A DNA stretch of 64,000 nt from Ignatzschineria rhizosphaerae (lineage in GTDB: Bacteria; Pseudomonadota; Gammaproteobacteria; Cardiobacteriales; Wohlfahrtiimonadaceae), in the NCBI RefSeq assembly GCF_022655595.1, contig NZ_CP093379.1, forward strand, positions 2,864,010 to 2,928,009, written 5' to 3'. Below, one piece after another: positions 45,832 through 52,750 of the stretch (its first letter is position 1; each line of letters starts with the position of its first letter). The notes under the pieces were generated by a model, which saw only the letters and a program-made list of their open reading frames with translations, was not told the origin of the DNA and did no database searches. A program made the position numbers and the translations under genes.

Positions 45832-46593
45832 TTATTCAGCTGCTGCTTCTACTTCAGCAACTTCCACGAATTGATCTTTTTCTTGAAGATCTTGTGAAAT
45901 AAGTTGTGCATTTGAACCACGGCCTTCGATAACCGCGTCAGCTGCAGCTGTTGCATAAAGTTGAATTGCGCGAATAGCGTCATCGTTACCAGGGATAACA
46001 TAATCAATGTTTTCTGGTGAGCTGTTTGTATCAACAACACCGATTACTGGAATACCCATTTTTTTCGCTTCTGCTACTGCGTTGCTCTCATAGCCAACGT
46101 CAATGATGAAGATTGCATCAGGAATATTAGGCATTTCTTTAATACCGCCAAGGCTTTTTTCGAGTTTAGCTACTTCACGCTCTAATAAAATGCCTTCTTT
46201 TTTCGTCAAGCGCTCGATTGAACCGTCTGCTTGCATATCTTCGATTTCACGAAGACGACGAATAGAGTTACGAACAGTTTTAAAGTTAGTAAGCATACCA
46301 CCTAACCAGCGATGGTTAACGTATGGCATACCAGCACGTTGTGCTTGTTCAGTGATGATGTCAGATGCTGCGCGTTTTGTACCAACGAAAAGGATGCGAC
46401 CATTTTGTGATGCAACTTTAGAGATAAAGTTCATCGCGTCATTGAACATTGGAAGAGTTTCTTCTAAGTTAATGATATGAATCTTAGAACGTGAACCAAA
46501 GATGAAAGGTTTCATTTTTGGATCCCAGAAACGTGTTTGGTGACCGAAATGTACGCCCGCTTCGAGCATGTCGCGCATAGATACTTGTGACAT
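45832..46593 (-). CDS. rpsB: 30S ribosomal protein S2
   Basis: A 253-residue protein with the signature start [20 protein letters not shown] and [11 protein letters not shown], the central [15 protein letters not shown] and the C-terminal [20 protein letters not shown]. uS2 binds late in 30S assembly. The upstream region (46594-46830) has a structured leader and a TATAAT. In E. coli S2 represses rpsB-tsf through such a leader; the same control is plausible here. Confidence 0.98.
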   Translation of the reverse strand: MSQVSMRDMLEAGVHFGHQTRFWDPKMKPFIFGSRSKIHIINLEETLPMFNDAMNFISKVASQNGRILFVGTKRAASDIITEQAQRAGMPYVNHRWLGGMLTNFKTVRNSIRRLREIEDMQADGSIERLTKKEGILLEREVAKLEKSLGGIKEMPNIPDAIFIIDVGYESNAVAEAKKMGIPVIGVVDTNSSPENIDYVIPGNDDAIRAIQLYATAAADAVIEGRGSNAQLISQDLQEKDQFVEVAEVEAAAE

Positions 46594-46800
46594 AAATTTT
46601 CCTTTAAATATTTAGGGTTAAGCCTCCAGATTTTCCTTAAGCGTAACTTCAACAATAAAAATTGAGAAGCACCCCCGCCTAGGAGTGAGCATCTGTGAGT
46701 AGTTTAAGTTAATAGGTAAACAGAGAATCTGCCTACAGTTTGATGCCAGCCTAGTTCCACTGTAAGATTCCCTTAAAAAGTGAATTGATTACAAAACAAC
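46594..46800 (-). promoter_or_regulatory. Candidate rpsB 5' leader with hairpins
   Basis: About 200 nt of untranslated leader precede rpsB on the minus strand. One clear hairpin, CACUCC-UAGGCG-GGGGUG in RNA, lies at 46670-46687. Similar leaders bind ribosomal protein S2 for feedback control in gammaproteobacteria. I did not verify the match to the known motif. Confidence 0.45.
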
Positions 46801-46818
46801 CAAAATGACAAGCCCTAC

Positions 46819-46824
46819 ATTATA
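46819..46824 (-). promoter_or_regulatory. Probable -10 box of the rpsB-tsf promoter
   Basis: TATAAT on the minus strand about 225 bp before rpsB. The -35 region is poorly matched. It would give the long leader noted above. Confidence 0.5.
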
Positions 46825-46890
46825 GTCTTAAAACTTGATTTAAGCTAGTGAATTAAAATAATAAAGACAGAGTAAAAGGTGCGATTATGT

Positions 46891-46896
46891 TATAAT
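46891..46896 (+). promoter_or_regulatory. Extended -10 promoter of hemE
   Basis: TATAAT is preceded by TG and one base (TGTTATAAT), an extended -10 element, 35 bp before the hemE start. No good -35 is needed for this class. Confidence 0.6.
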
Positions 46897-46931
46897 TTTG
46901 TCGATATAAATTTAAGATTTAGGACAGAACA

Positions 46932-47999
46932 ATGACTTATAAAAATGATCGTTTTATTCGTGCCCTTTTAAAAGAAGAAGTAGACAGAACCCCAGTATGG
47001 ATGATGCGTCAGGCCGGGCGTTATCTACCAGAATATCGCCGAGTACGTGCGCAAGCTGGGGATTTTATGGCGCTTTGCCGTAATGCAGAATTAGCCTGTG
47101 AAGTAACGCTTCAACCCATTGATCGTTTTGGTTTTGATGCGGCGATTTTATTTTCAGATATTTTAACGATTCCAGATGCAATGGGCTTAGGGTTAAGCTT
47201 TGTACCTGGTAAAGGTCCTGTATTTGAAACGCCGATTACAGACCCCGCGCAAGTGGCAAAGCTTCCTATTGTCGATGTTGAAGATGAGCTTGGCTATGTG
47301 ATGAATGCGGTATCTACAATTCGTAAAGCACTTAAAAATGAAGTGCCCTTGATTGGATTTACAGGTAGCCCATGGACATTAGCCACTTATATGATTGAAG
47401 GTGGTGGCAGTAAAGATTTTGGCAAGGTGCGTGGGTTTATGTATGAGCACCCTCAAGCGATGCATCTTTTACTAGATAAGCTTTCTGATGTTGTGATTGA
47501 TTATCTTAACGCACAGATTAAAAATGGTGCTGCTGCGGTTCAAATTTTTGATACATGGGGCGGCATTCTTTCTAAAGAGCATTATCAAGAATTCTCTCTT
47601 CGTTATATGGAGAAGATCTTAAAAGGCTTAATTACAGAATATGATGGGCAAAAAATCCCTAGCATCGTATTTACCAAAAATGGTGGCATGTGGCTTAAAG
47701 AGCAAGCGGCTATCGGCGCTAATGGCTTAGGTTTAGACTGGATGACAGATATTGCTGAAGCTAAAGCGCTCGTCGGTAAGAAGGTTGTTCTGCAAGGAAA
47801 TATGGATCCTGGCGTTCTTTACTCGACTCCTGAAGTCGTTCGCGAGAATGTGAAGAAAGTGCTTGCCGGCTTTGGTAAGGTGGCAAGTGATGAAGGTCAT
47901 ATTTTCAATTTAGGTCATGGTATTCACCCAGGGATTGATCCTGAAAATGTGAAGGCGATGGTTGAAGCAATTCATGAGTTTAGCCCTGCGTATCACTAA
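46932..47999 (+). CDS. hemE: Uroporphyrinogen decarboxylase
   Basis: A 355-residue haem-pathway enzyme that removes four carboxylates from uroporphyrinogen III to give coproporphyrinogen III. The N-terminal [16 protein letters not shown] and the catalytic-aspartate segment [19 protein letters not shown] are conserved. [20 protein letters not shown] and [20 protein letters not shown] are further family motifs. It has its own promoter and is followed by a Nudix gene 10 bp later, so the two may be cotranscribed. Confidence 0.98.
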   Translation: MTYKNDRFIRALLKEEVDRTPVWMMRQAGRYLPEYRRVRAQAGDFMALCRNAELACEVTLQPIDRFGFDAAILFSDILTIPDAMGLGLSFVPGKGPVFETPITDPAQVAKLPIVDVEDELGYVMNAVSTIRKALKNEVPLIGFTGSPWTLATYMIEGGGSKDFGKVRGFMYEHPQAMHLLLDKLSDVVIDYLNAQIKNGAAAVQIFDTWGGILSKEHYQEFSLRYMEKILKGLITEYDGQKIPSIVFTKNGGMWLKEQAAIGANGLGLDWMTDIAEAKALVGKKVVLQGNMDPGVLYSTPEVVRENVKKVLAGFGKVASDEGHIFNLGHGIHPGIDPENVKAMVEAIHEFSPAYH

Positions 48000-48009
48000 G
48001 GATTAACCC

Positions 48010-48456
48010 ATGAATAGCAATCCTCCTGAGATTTTATCTTGCGGAGCAGTGATTGTTCGTTGGGATCGAGGGGAGTTTCGTTATCTATTATTAAAGGCCT
48101 ATAATTTTTGGGATTTTCCAAAAGGGCAGATTGAGAAAGGTGAAACTCCATTAGATACAACCCTTCGAGAGGTAGAAGAAGAGACAACAATCCGGGATCT
48201 TATTTTTCCATGGGGGCTTGATTATTTTGAGACGGCTCCCTATTTTCGTGGGAAGAAAGTAGCGCGTTACTATATTGCTGAAACAAAACGTCGAGGCATT
48301 CGCTTGCCAATTAATCCAGAGCTTGGAAGACCTGAGCATAGTGAGTGGGCATGGGTGACAAGAACAGAAGCATTAAGACGAGTAACGCCAAGGGTACAAG
48401 AGGTGATTTTTTGGTCAGATACGTATTTGGCTTATGATCGCCGTGTGGGTGGTTAG
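48010..48456 (+). CDS. Nudix hydrolase, Ap4A-hydrolase-like
   Basis: A 148-residue Nudix protein. The Nudix box runs GQIEKGETPLDTTLREVEEE followed by TTI, so the glycine near the end of the usual G-x5-E-x7-REUxEExGU pattern is threonine here. The catalytic REVEEE residues are kept. The opening ILSCGAVIVRW and YLLLKAYNFWDFPKG resemble asymmetrical Ap4A hydrolases of the NUDT2 type more than RppH. It probably hydrolyses dinucleoside polyphosphates, but this is inference. It is 10 bp behind hemE. Confidence 0.82.
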   Translation: MNSNPPEILSCGAVIVRWDRGEFRYLLLKAYNFWDFPKGQIEKGETPLDTTLREVEEETTIRDLIFPWGLDYFETAPYFRGKKVARYYIAETKRRGIRLPINPELGRPEHSEWAWVTRTEALRRVTPRVQEVIFWSDTYLAYDRRVGG

Positions 48457-48494
48457 TTTTAATTCTAAAGATAGTGAAGGGATGAAGGAGTGTC

Positions 48495-48920
48495 ATGAAG
48501 CAATTAGATAATATTCTGTTTGTCTGTGCGGATGAGGCATTTCATCAAAAGTTATCTGAAATATTTAAGCCTGAAATTTATCAATTAACAACAGATGTTG
48601 ATGATGCATTCGCTTTAATAGCCGCAGGATATCTTCCTGATTTAATTGTTGTAGATCTTGTCTTGCCAAAGTTAACAGGGGCAGAGACGTTAGATCAACT
48701 ACAAAAAAAATTACTTCCTAAAGCAATTCCCGGCATTATTATGACTAATAATGATCGCTTAGTGCTCTATTCTTTGGCAAGAATACCGGAATTGTTGGGT
48801 GTGATGAGTAAAAAAGGAGAATCTATTTTACTCTATGAGCGCATTAAGAAGTTATGGGATGATTATCAAACTTTATTGGTCGATGGCGAACCGATGAAAT
48901 CGATTTTAAATCCTAAGTAG
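48495..48920 (+). CDS. Single-domain response regulator receiver protein
   Basis: A 141-residue CheY-like protein with no output domain. Receiver-like residues are seen: an acidic pair in FVCADEAF (D13, E14), the phosphoacceptor aspartate in LIVVDLVLPKLTG, the threonine in IIMTNN and the lysine in VMSKKGES. AAGGAG precedes the ATG. No histidine kinase gene is near. It follows the Nudix gene by 38 bp and ends with a terminator. Its partner and role are unknown. Confidence 0.75.
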   Translation: MKQLDNILFVCADEAFHQKLSEIFKPEIYQLTTDVDDAFALIAAGYLPDLIVVDLVLPKLTGAETLDQLQKKLLPKAIPGIIMTNNDRLVLYSLARIPELLGVMSKKGESILLYERIKKLWDDYQTLLVDGEPMKSILNPK

Positions 48921-49013
48921 GAATGGTTAGATTCCAAGAAGATAGCAATCAACTTAAGACAAGATAAAATCATGTTAAAGATGAGCCTTAAAGCTCATGA
49001 AGATATGAATATT

Positions 49014-49048
49014 AAAAGCACTGAGTATATTAAATCAGTGCTTTTTTA
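49014..49048 (+). terminator. Rho-independent terminator after the receiver gene
   Basis: AAAAGCACTGA pairs with TCAGTGCTTTTTT and is followed by ATT. It closes the hemE-Nudix-receiver group. Confidence 0.9.
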
Positions 49049-49092
49049 TTTGCTTAGGACAATGTGTTATATCTATAAGAGGCAATAAAAAA

Positions 49093-49260
49093 AATATAGT
49101 AAAATCGGTTTAAATGTTATTGAACCCAATAATTGCCGGCATATCGGTTATAAGAAGCGAAAGAGTCGTTCTATTTGGCAGTCTGCAAGTAGGTTTGATT
49201 CATCCGCTGCTGCATTTTTACTATTTAAAATAGGGTTTCTTAAACTGAATCGACTATAAA
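49093..49260 (-). repeat. Dispersed repeat R1, copy F
   Basis: It matches copies B and C: TATAGTAAAATCGGTTTAAA, ATTGCCGGCATATCGGTTAT, GTCGTTCTATTTGGCA and the end TTTCTTAAACTGAATCGACT then ATAAA. Both terminal inverted repeats are well kept. It lies between two genes on the same strand and ends 29 bp before the nitrilase-family start, so it could affect that gene's promoter. Confidence 0.85.
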
Positions 49261-49288
49261 ATCATCACGGAACATTAGGGGCGCATAA

Positions 49289-50077
49289 ATGAAAGTAGCA
49301 TTAGGGCAATTTAAGGTGGTTGCAAATTGGCAAGAAAATGCCGATCGTTGTATTGAGTTTATGAATGAAGCTGAAGCAAATGGTGCAAAGTTATTACTCT
49401 TGCCAGAAGCTGTACTAGCAAGAGATATAACAGATCCAATGGCAATTTTAACATCCGCTCAGGCATTAGATGGGCCTTTTATGACGCAGATATTAAAGGC
49501 AAGTCGTCAGCAAGCTTTAACAACTATTTTTACGGTTAATGTTCCTGCAAGCGAAGGAAAAGTTTTTAATGCTTTAGTGGTGATTAAAGGCGGTGAAATC
49601 ATTGCTCGTTACGATAAACTTCATCTATATGATGCTTTTTCCGTGCAAGAGTCATTAACGGTAAGTCCTGGAACAAAGATTCCAGAATTAGTTGAAGTTG
49701 AGGGATTTAAAATTGGTTTAATGACCTGTTATGATCTGCGTTTCCCTGAGCTTGCAAGAAGTTTGGCATTACAAGGCGCTGATTTATTTGTCGCACCTTC
49801 AGCGTGGGTAAAAGGGGCGCAGAAAGAGCATCATTGGCAAGTTTTAACAACTGCAAGAGCGCTTGAAAATACTTGCTATATGTTGGCTGTGAGTGAGTGC
49901 GGACCCATTAATATCGGCAATAGTTTGGTAGTAGATCCATTGGGAGTTGTGATTGCTCAAATGTCTGAAATGCCAGGATTGCTTTTTGCAGAGATTGATC
50001 AAGAGCGCTTAGCAATGGCAAGAAAGCAATTGCCCGTATTACAAAACAGCCGTTTTGCAGCGCCTGTTCTTCAATAG
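49289..50077 (+). CDS. Carbon-nitrogen hydrolase (nitrilase family), Nit1-like amidase
   Basis: A 262-residue enzyme with the full catalytic triad: E40 in LLLLPEAVLA, K110 in ARYDKLHLYD and C147 in LMTCYDLRFPELA. The YDLRFPELARSLALQGAD block is typical of the Nit/YbeM branch, whose best-known reaction is hydrolysis of deaminated glutathione (metabolite repair). Omega-amidase activity is possible. AGGGG precedes the ATG. Its promoter must lie in or next to repeat R1 copy F. It ends next to a large repeat cluster. Confidence 0.88.
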   Translation: MKVALGQFKVVANWQENADRCIEFMNEAEANGAKLLLLPEAVLARDITDPMAILTSAQALDGPFMTQILKASRQQALTTIFTVNVPASEGKVFNALVVIKGGEIIARYDKLHLYDAFSVQESLTVSPGTKIPELVEVEGFKIGLMTCYDLRFPELARSLALQGADLFVAPSAWVKGAQKEHHWQVLTTARALENTCYMLAVSECGPINIGNSLVVDPLGVVIAQMSEMPGLLFAEIDQERLAMARKQLPVLQNSRFAAPVLQ

Positions 50078-50112
50078 AATAATCACTATCAAGACTTTTA
50101 CATGTTATATGT

Positions 50113-50310
50113 ATCGTAAAATCGATTTAAGAAAAGCAAGGCTTAAGCAGCTGGCGCGGGATTTTAGAAAGAGCACAAAACATTCCCTCCAGCCTTGCAG
50201 AAATCTATAAAGATACGTATTAAATAGTGCTTGAAAGATGCCGGGTTGAACATATTTCTTATTATTAATAGCCAATGTGCTGGCATTTCAATCAGCCTAT
50301 TTTGAACCTG
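50113..50310. repeat. Degenerate R1-like mosaic with internal hairpin
   Basis: The left end CGTAAAATCGATTTAAG and the right end GTGCTGGCATTTCAATCAGC through TTTCACTAT are R1-like. The middle (50131-50200) instead resembles R2 (CTTAAGCAGCTGGCGCGGGA) and holds a perfect 8-bp inverted repeat GCAAGGCT / AGCCTTGC. The right end overlaps the start of R1 copy G. Confidence 0.6.
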
Positions 50311-50636
50311 TTTCACTATGAAATCGGCTTAAAAGTGACTATATCAGATTGCCGGCGCATTGGTTATGAGAAGCATAAAAGACGTTCTATCCGGCATTGT
50401 ATCGCTATTACATATTAAATTCCGATACGAATCGAAAAAGGCTTAAAACTGCTGGCACGTAATTTCAAAAAACATGCAAGCATTCGACCCAGCTACTCAT
50501 CAACCTATTTTAGGAGGATAACTAACTAATAAATTTTGACCTCTGATTTTATTTGGAAATAACTATACAAGTTGATTGGATTCATACGTTGTATTTTTTA
50601 CTGTTTAAAACGGCGTTTCTTAAACCGAATCGATCC
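50310..50636 (-). repeat. Dispersed repeat R1, copy G, interrupted by R2
   Basis: The left part 50310-50401 reads ATGAAATCGGCTTAAAAGTG through CTATCCGGCATTGTA, and the right part 50566-50636 resumes TACAAGTTGATTGGATTCAT through TTTCTTAAACCGAATCG. Joining the parts and dropping one TA restores an R1 unit of normal length. The insert is R2 copy 2. It sits between the convergent nitrilase and rsmD genes. Confidence 0.78.
50402..50567 (+). repeat. Dispersed repeat R2, copy 2, nested in R1
   Basis: About 165 bp inserted in R1 copy G, flanked by TA on both sides (50400-50401 and 50566-50567). The ends are weak inverted repeats (GTATCGCTATT and, on the other strand, GTATAGTTATT). It matches 6594-6760 on the opposite strand. 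It has no ORF. A TA target duplication is typical of Tc1/mariner and IS630-type miniature elements. Confidence 0.75.
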
Positions 50637-50697
50637 TATTAAATGGGACAGATTTGCAGGAGGAATGATAGAGATTGTATCTATGATCGTTAAAGGT

Positions 50698-51330
50698 TTA
50701 TTTGCGATAGAGTTGCAATAAGCTCTCTTTGGTTTTCATTTCGCGATGAAGTTCAAGGGGAGTCAGCGTACTAGCTGCCGAAACTGCTAATTTAAGCGGT
50801 GATTCAATCGAGAGGGAAGTGATCTGATGAAGTAGCTCGCTCTTTGAGAGTGTTGCCAATAATTCAGGATAAAAGCCAGCAAAGAAAGGCGGATCTAAAA
50901 AGAGATGACAGCGAGTATCTGCTGCTGGAGTCTCTTTTAAAATCGACTGTAATTGTGCATCATCTTGTAGGAACTTTAATCCATCTGTATTAAGGAGAAT
51001 AAATTTTTCCTTAGGGATCTTTAAGTGAGTAATATTTTCTTTCAATGTTTTAAAGACGGTAGGATCTTTCTCAATAAAGATAGCTTTTTTAGCACCCCGA
51101 GAGAGGGATTCGATACCTAAGGCGCCGGTGCCGGCAAAGGCATCAATAACGATACTGCCGGGAATGATCATCTGTAACCAGTTAAAGAGTGTTTCGCGAA
51201 CACGAGATGAGGTTGGGCGTAAACCATCTGCATCAATCACCTCAATTTTTCGAGAGCGATATTCACCGCCGATAATTTGAATTTGATGATTGGGGCGTTG
51301 ATTCTTTTTAAAGTGATGTTGCGCTGCCAT
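50698..51330 (-). CDS. rsmD: 16S rRNA (guanine966-N2)-methyltransferase
   Basis: A 210-residue SAM-dependent methyltransferase that modifies G966 of 16S rRNA. The N-terminal IIGGEYRSRKIEV and LRPTSSRVRETLFNWL are family signatures. SAM motif I is VIDAFAGTGALGIESLSRGA (about 61-80) and the catalytic motif IV reads LFLDPPF. Its start codon overlaps the last base of plsC, so it is the last gene of the glyS-gmhB-plsC-rsmD transcript. Confidence 0.94.
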   Translation of the reverse strand: MAAQHHFKKNQRPNHQIQIIGGEYRSRKIEVIDADGLRPTSSRVRETLFNWLQMIIPGSIVIDAFAGTGALGIESLSRGAKKAIFIEKDPTVFKTLKENITHLKIPKEKFILLNTDGLKFLQDDAQLQSILKETPAADTRCHLFLDPPFFAGFYPELLATLSKSELLHQITSLSIESPLKLAVSAASTLTPLELHREMKTKESLLQLYRK

Positions 51331-52139
51331 TAAGCTTCTTCCACGATTGCTTCTTGTTTGTCACTGTTAATGTGCGCTGTTAGAGCTTTAATCTCTTCTT
51401 GTGTTGGAATTAGTGGGACATCAAGCGTTTGGACAATATGGCTACGAATCCAATTTTCTGTTGTTTGTGCTAACTCATTGGTTGAGAGATCTTTAGATTC
51501 AATGGGCTCACCAATGACGATAGTGACAACGCCAGGTTCTTTAATAAAGCGGCCTTTGGGTGCCGCAATTCCTGAATTTATTGCCATAGGTAAGACCGGA
51601 GCACCCATCTGTTTTGTGACAATGAACCCCCCTTTTTTAAAAGGGATCTCTTGGTTGAAAGGCGCGCGAGTCCCTTCAGGGAAGATAATCACAGAACGAC
51701 CTGCTGCAAAACGCTCTTTTGCTTGTTTGGCAATCTGCTTTAGCGCATTTTTTCCATCAGCACGATTAATCGCGATCGGTTTTGCTTTAGCTAATCCCCA
51801 GCCAAAGAAAGGAATATATAAGAGTTCTTTCTTTAAGACAAAAGAGTGCGGCGGTAAAATAACAGTATAAATAAGGGTCTCAAGCGCAGACTGATGGTTA
51901 GAAACAATAAAATGAGGCTGATTTTTGAGTTTTTCTAAATTCTCTCTCCCAATAACTCGGTAGTGAATACCGGCGCCAATTCGCATCCAGCTAATTAAAA
52001 TATTAGACCAAGCAATCGTGACATTACGATACCATGAGCCCCAAAGAATCACGGTTGTAACAAGCATGATAGGCGTAATAATCAAGTAAATGATTAGAAA
52101 GCCGATAAACGTAATGAGTGAACGAATCCATGTAATCAT
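51330..52139 (-). CDS. plsC: 1-acyl-sn-glycerol-3-phosphate acyltransferase
   Basis: A 269-residue membrane acyltransferase that makes phosphatidic acid from lysophosphatidic acid. N-terminal hydrophobic segments (about 5-35) anchor it. The catalytic motif reads NHQSALET, so the usual HX4D is HX4E here, a variant seen in some proteobacterial homologues. The second motif FPEGTRAPF is intact. It lies 14 bp after gmhB and overlaps rsmD by one base. Confidence 0.88.
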   Translation of the reverse strand: MITWIRSLITFIGFLIIYLIITPIMLVTTVILWGSWYRNVTIAWSNILISWMRIGAGIHYRVIGRENLEKLKNQPHFIVSNHQSALETLIYTVILPPHSFVLKKELLYIPFFGWGLAKAKPIAINRADGKNALKQIAKQAKERFAAGRSVIIFPEGTRAPFNQEIPFKKGGFIVTKQMGAPVLPMAINSGIAAPKGRFIKEPGVVTIVIGEPIESKDLSTNELAQTTENWIRSHIVQTLDVPLIPTQEEIKALTAHINSDKQEAIVEEA

Positions 52140-52153
52140 TCGTTTGTCTCCTT

Positions 52154-52735
52154 TTAATGGGGATATGATAGTGGGAGCGTATTCACAAAGGCTAAGAGGT
52201 CATCAAAAATAGGAAGATTTATCATCCCTTCTTTTTGGTGTAATGTCTCTTCAGTTGCTTTGCCATTGCCTGTTCGCACAAGTATTGGTAATACTTGTGC
52301 ATTTAATGCGGCTTTAACATCTGAGCCTTTATCGCCGACAAAATAGATCACAGCATCTTTAGGCATTTGTAGCTCTGAGATGATTTTAAGGAGCATACCA
52401 GGATTAGGCTTTCTATCAGGATGAGATTCATCATCAGCCGTACAAAACTCAAGAGCATGAATTTTCCCATTGAGCTCATTAAGAAGCGCATGCATTTTAG
52501 TATGCATCTCTTCAAGTGCTTGATGGTCATATAATCCTAAAGTAATGCCGCGCTGATTGGTCGCAATGGCAACTTTTATCCCAGCACTTGAGAGCTTAGC
52601 AATCGCTTCTAAACTGCCGGCAATAGGCTGCCATTCATCTGCAGATTTAATGTAATTTTTAGAATCGTGATTGATAACACCATCACGATCTAAAATTACT
52701 AAATCAGGCCTTTTTAAAGAGATCTGATTGACCAT
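52154..52735 (-). CDS. gmhB: D,D-heptose 1,7-bisphosphate phosphatase-like HAD hydrolase
   Basis: A 193-residue HAD-IIIA phosphatase. The catalytic LDRDGVIN has D16 and D18, followed by KVAIATNQRGI and the later DRKPNPGML and FVGDKGSDVKAA. GmhB makes heptose-1-phosphate for LPS core. E. coli GmhB has a Cys/His zinc loop before RKPxPGM; here that loop is FCTADDESHPD, with only one cysteine, so the zinc site is probably lost. It lies between glyS and plsC, the usual position for this gene. Confidence 0.85.
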   Translation of the reverse strand: MVNQISLKRPDLVILDRDGVINHDSKNYIKSADEWQPIAGSLEAIAKLSSAGIKVAIATNQRGITLGLYDHQALEEMHTKMHALLNELNGKIHALEFCTADDESHPDRKPNPGMLLKIISELQMPKDAVIYFVGDKGSDVKAALNAQVLPILVRTGNGKATEETLHQKEGMINLPIFDDLLAFVNTLPLSYPH

Positions 52736-52750
52736 TATAATAACCTTTGA

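Noticed and set aside
50113-50636. Possible CRISPR-like repeat cluster
   Set aside because: The repeats are long, inverted and irregular, with no regular spacers; they belong to the R1 and R2 families.
51358-51870. 170-codon plus-strand ORF antisense to plsC
   Set aside because: It is the mirror of a conserved acyltransferase gene; the product has no recognisable features.
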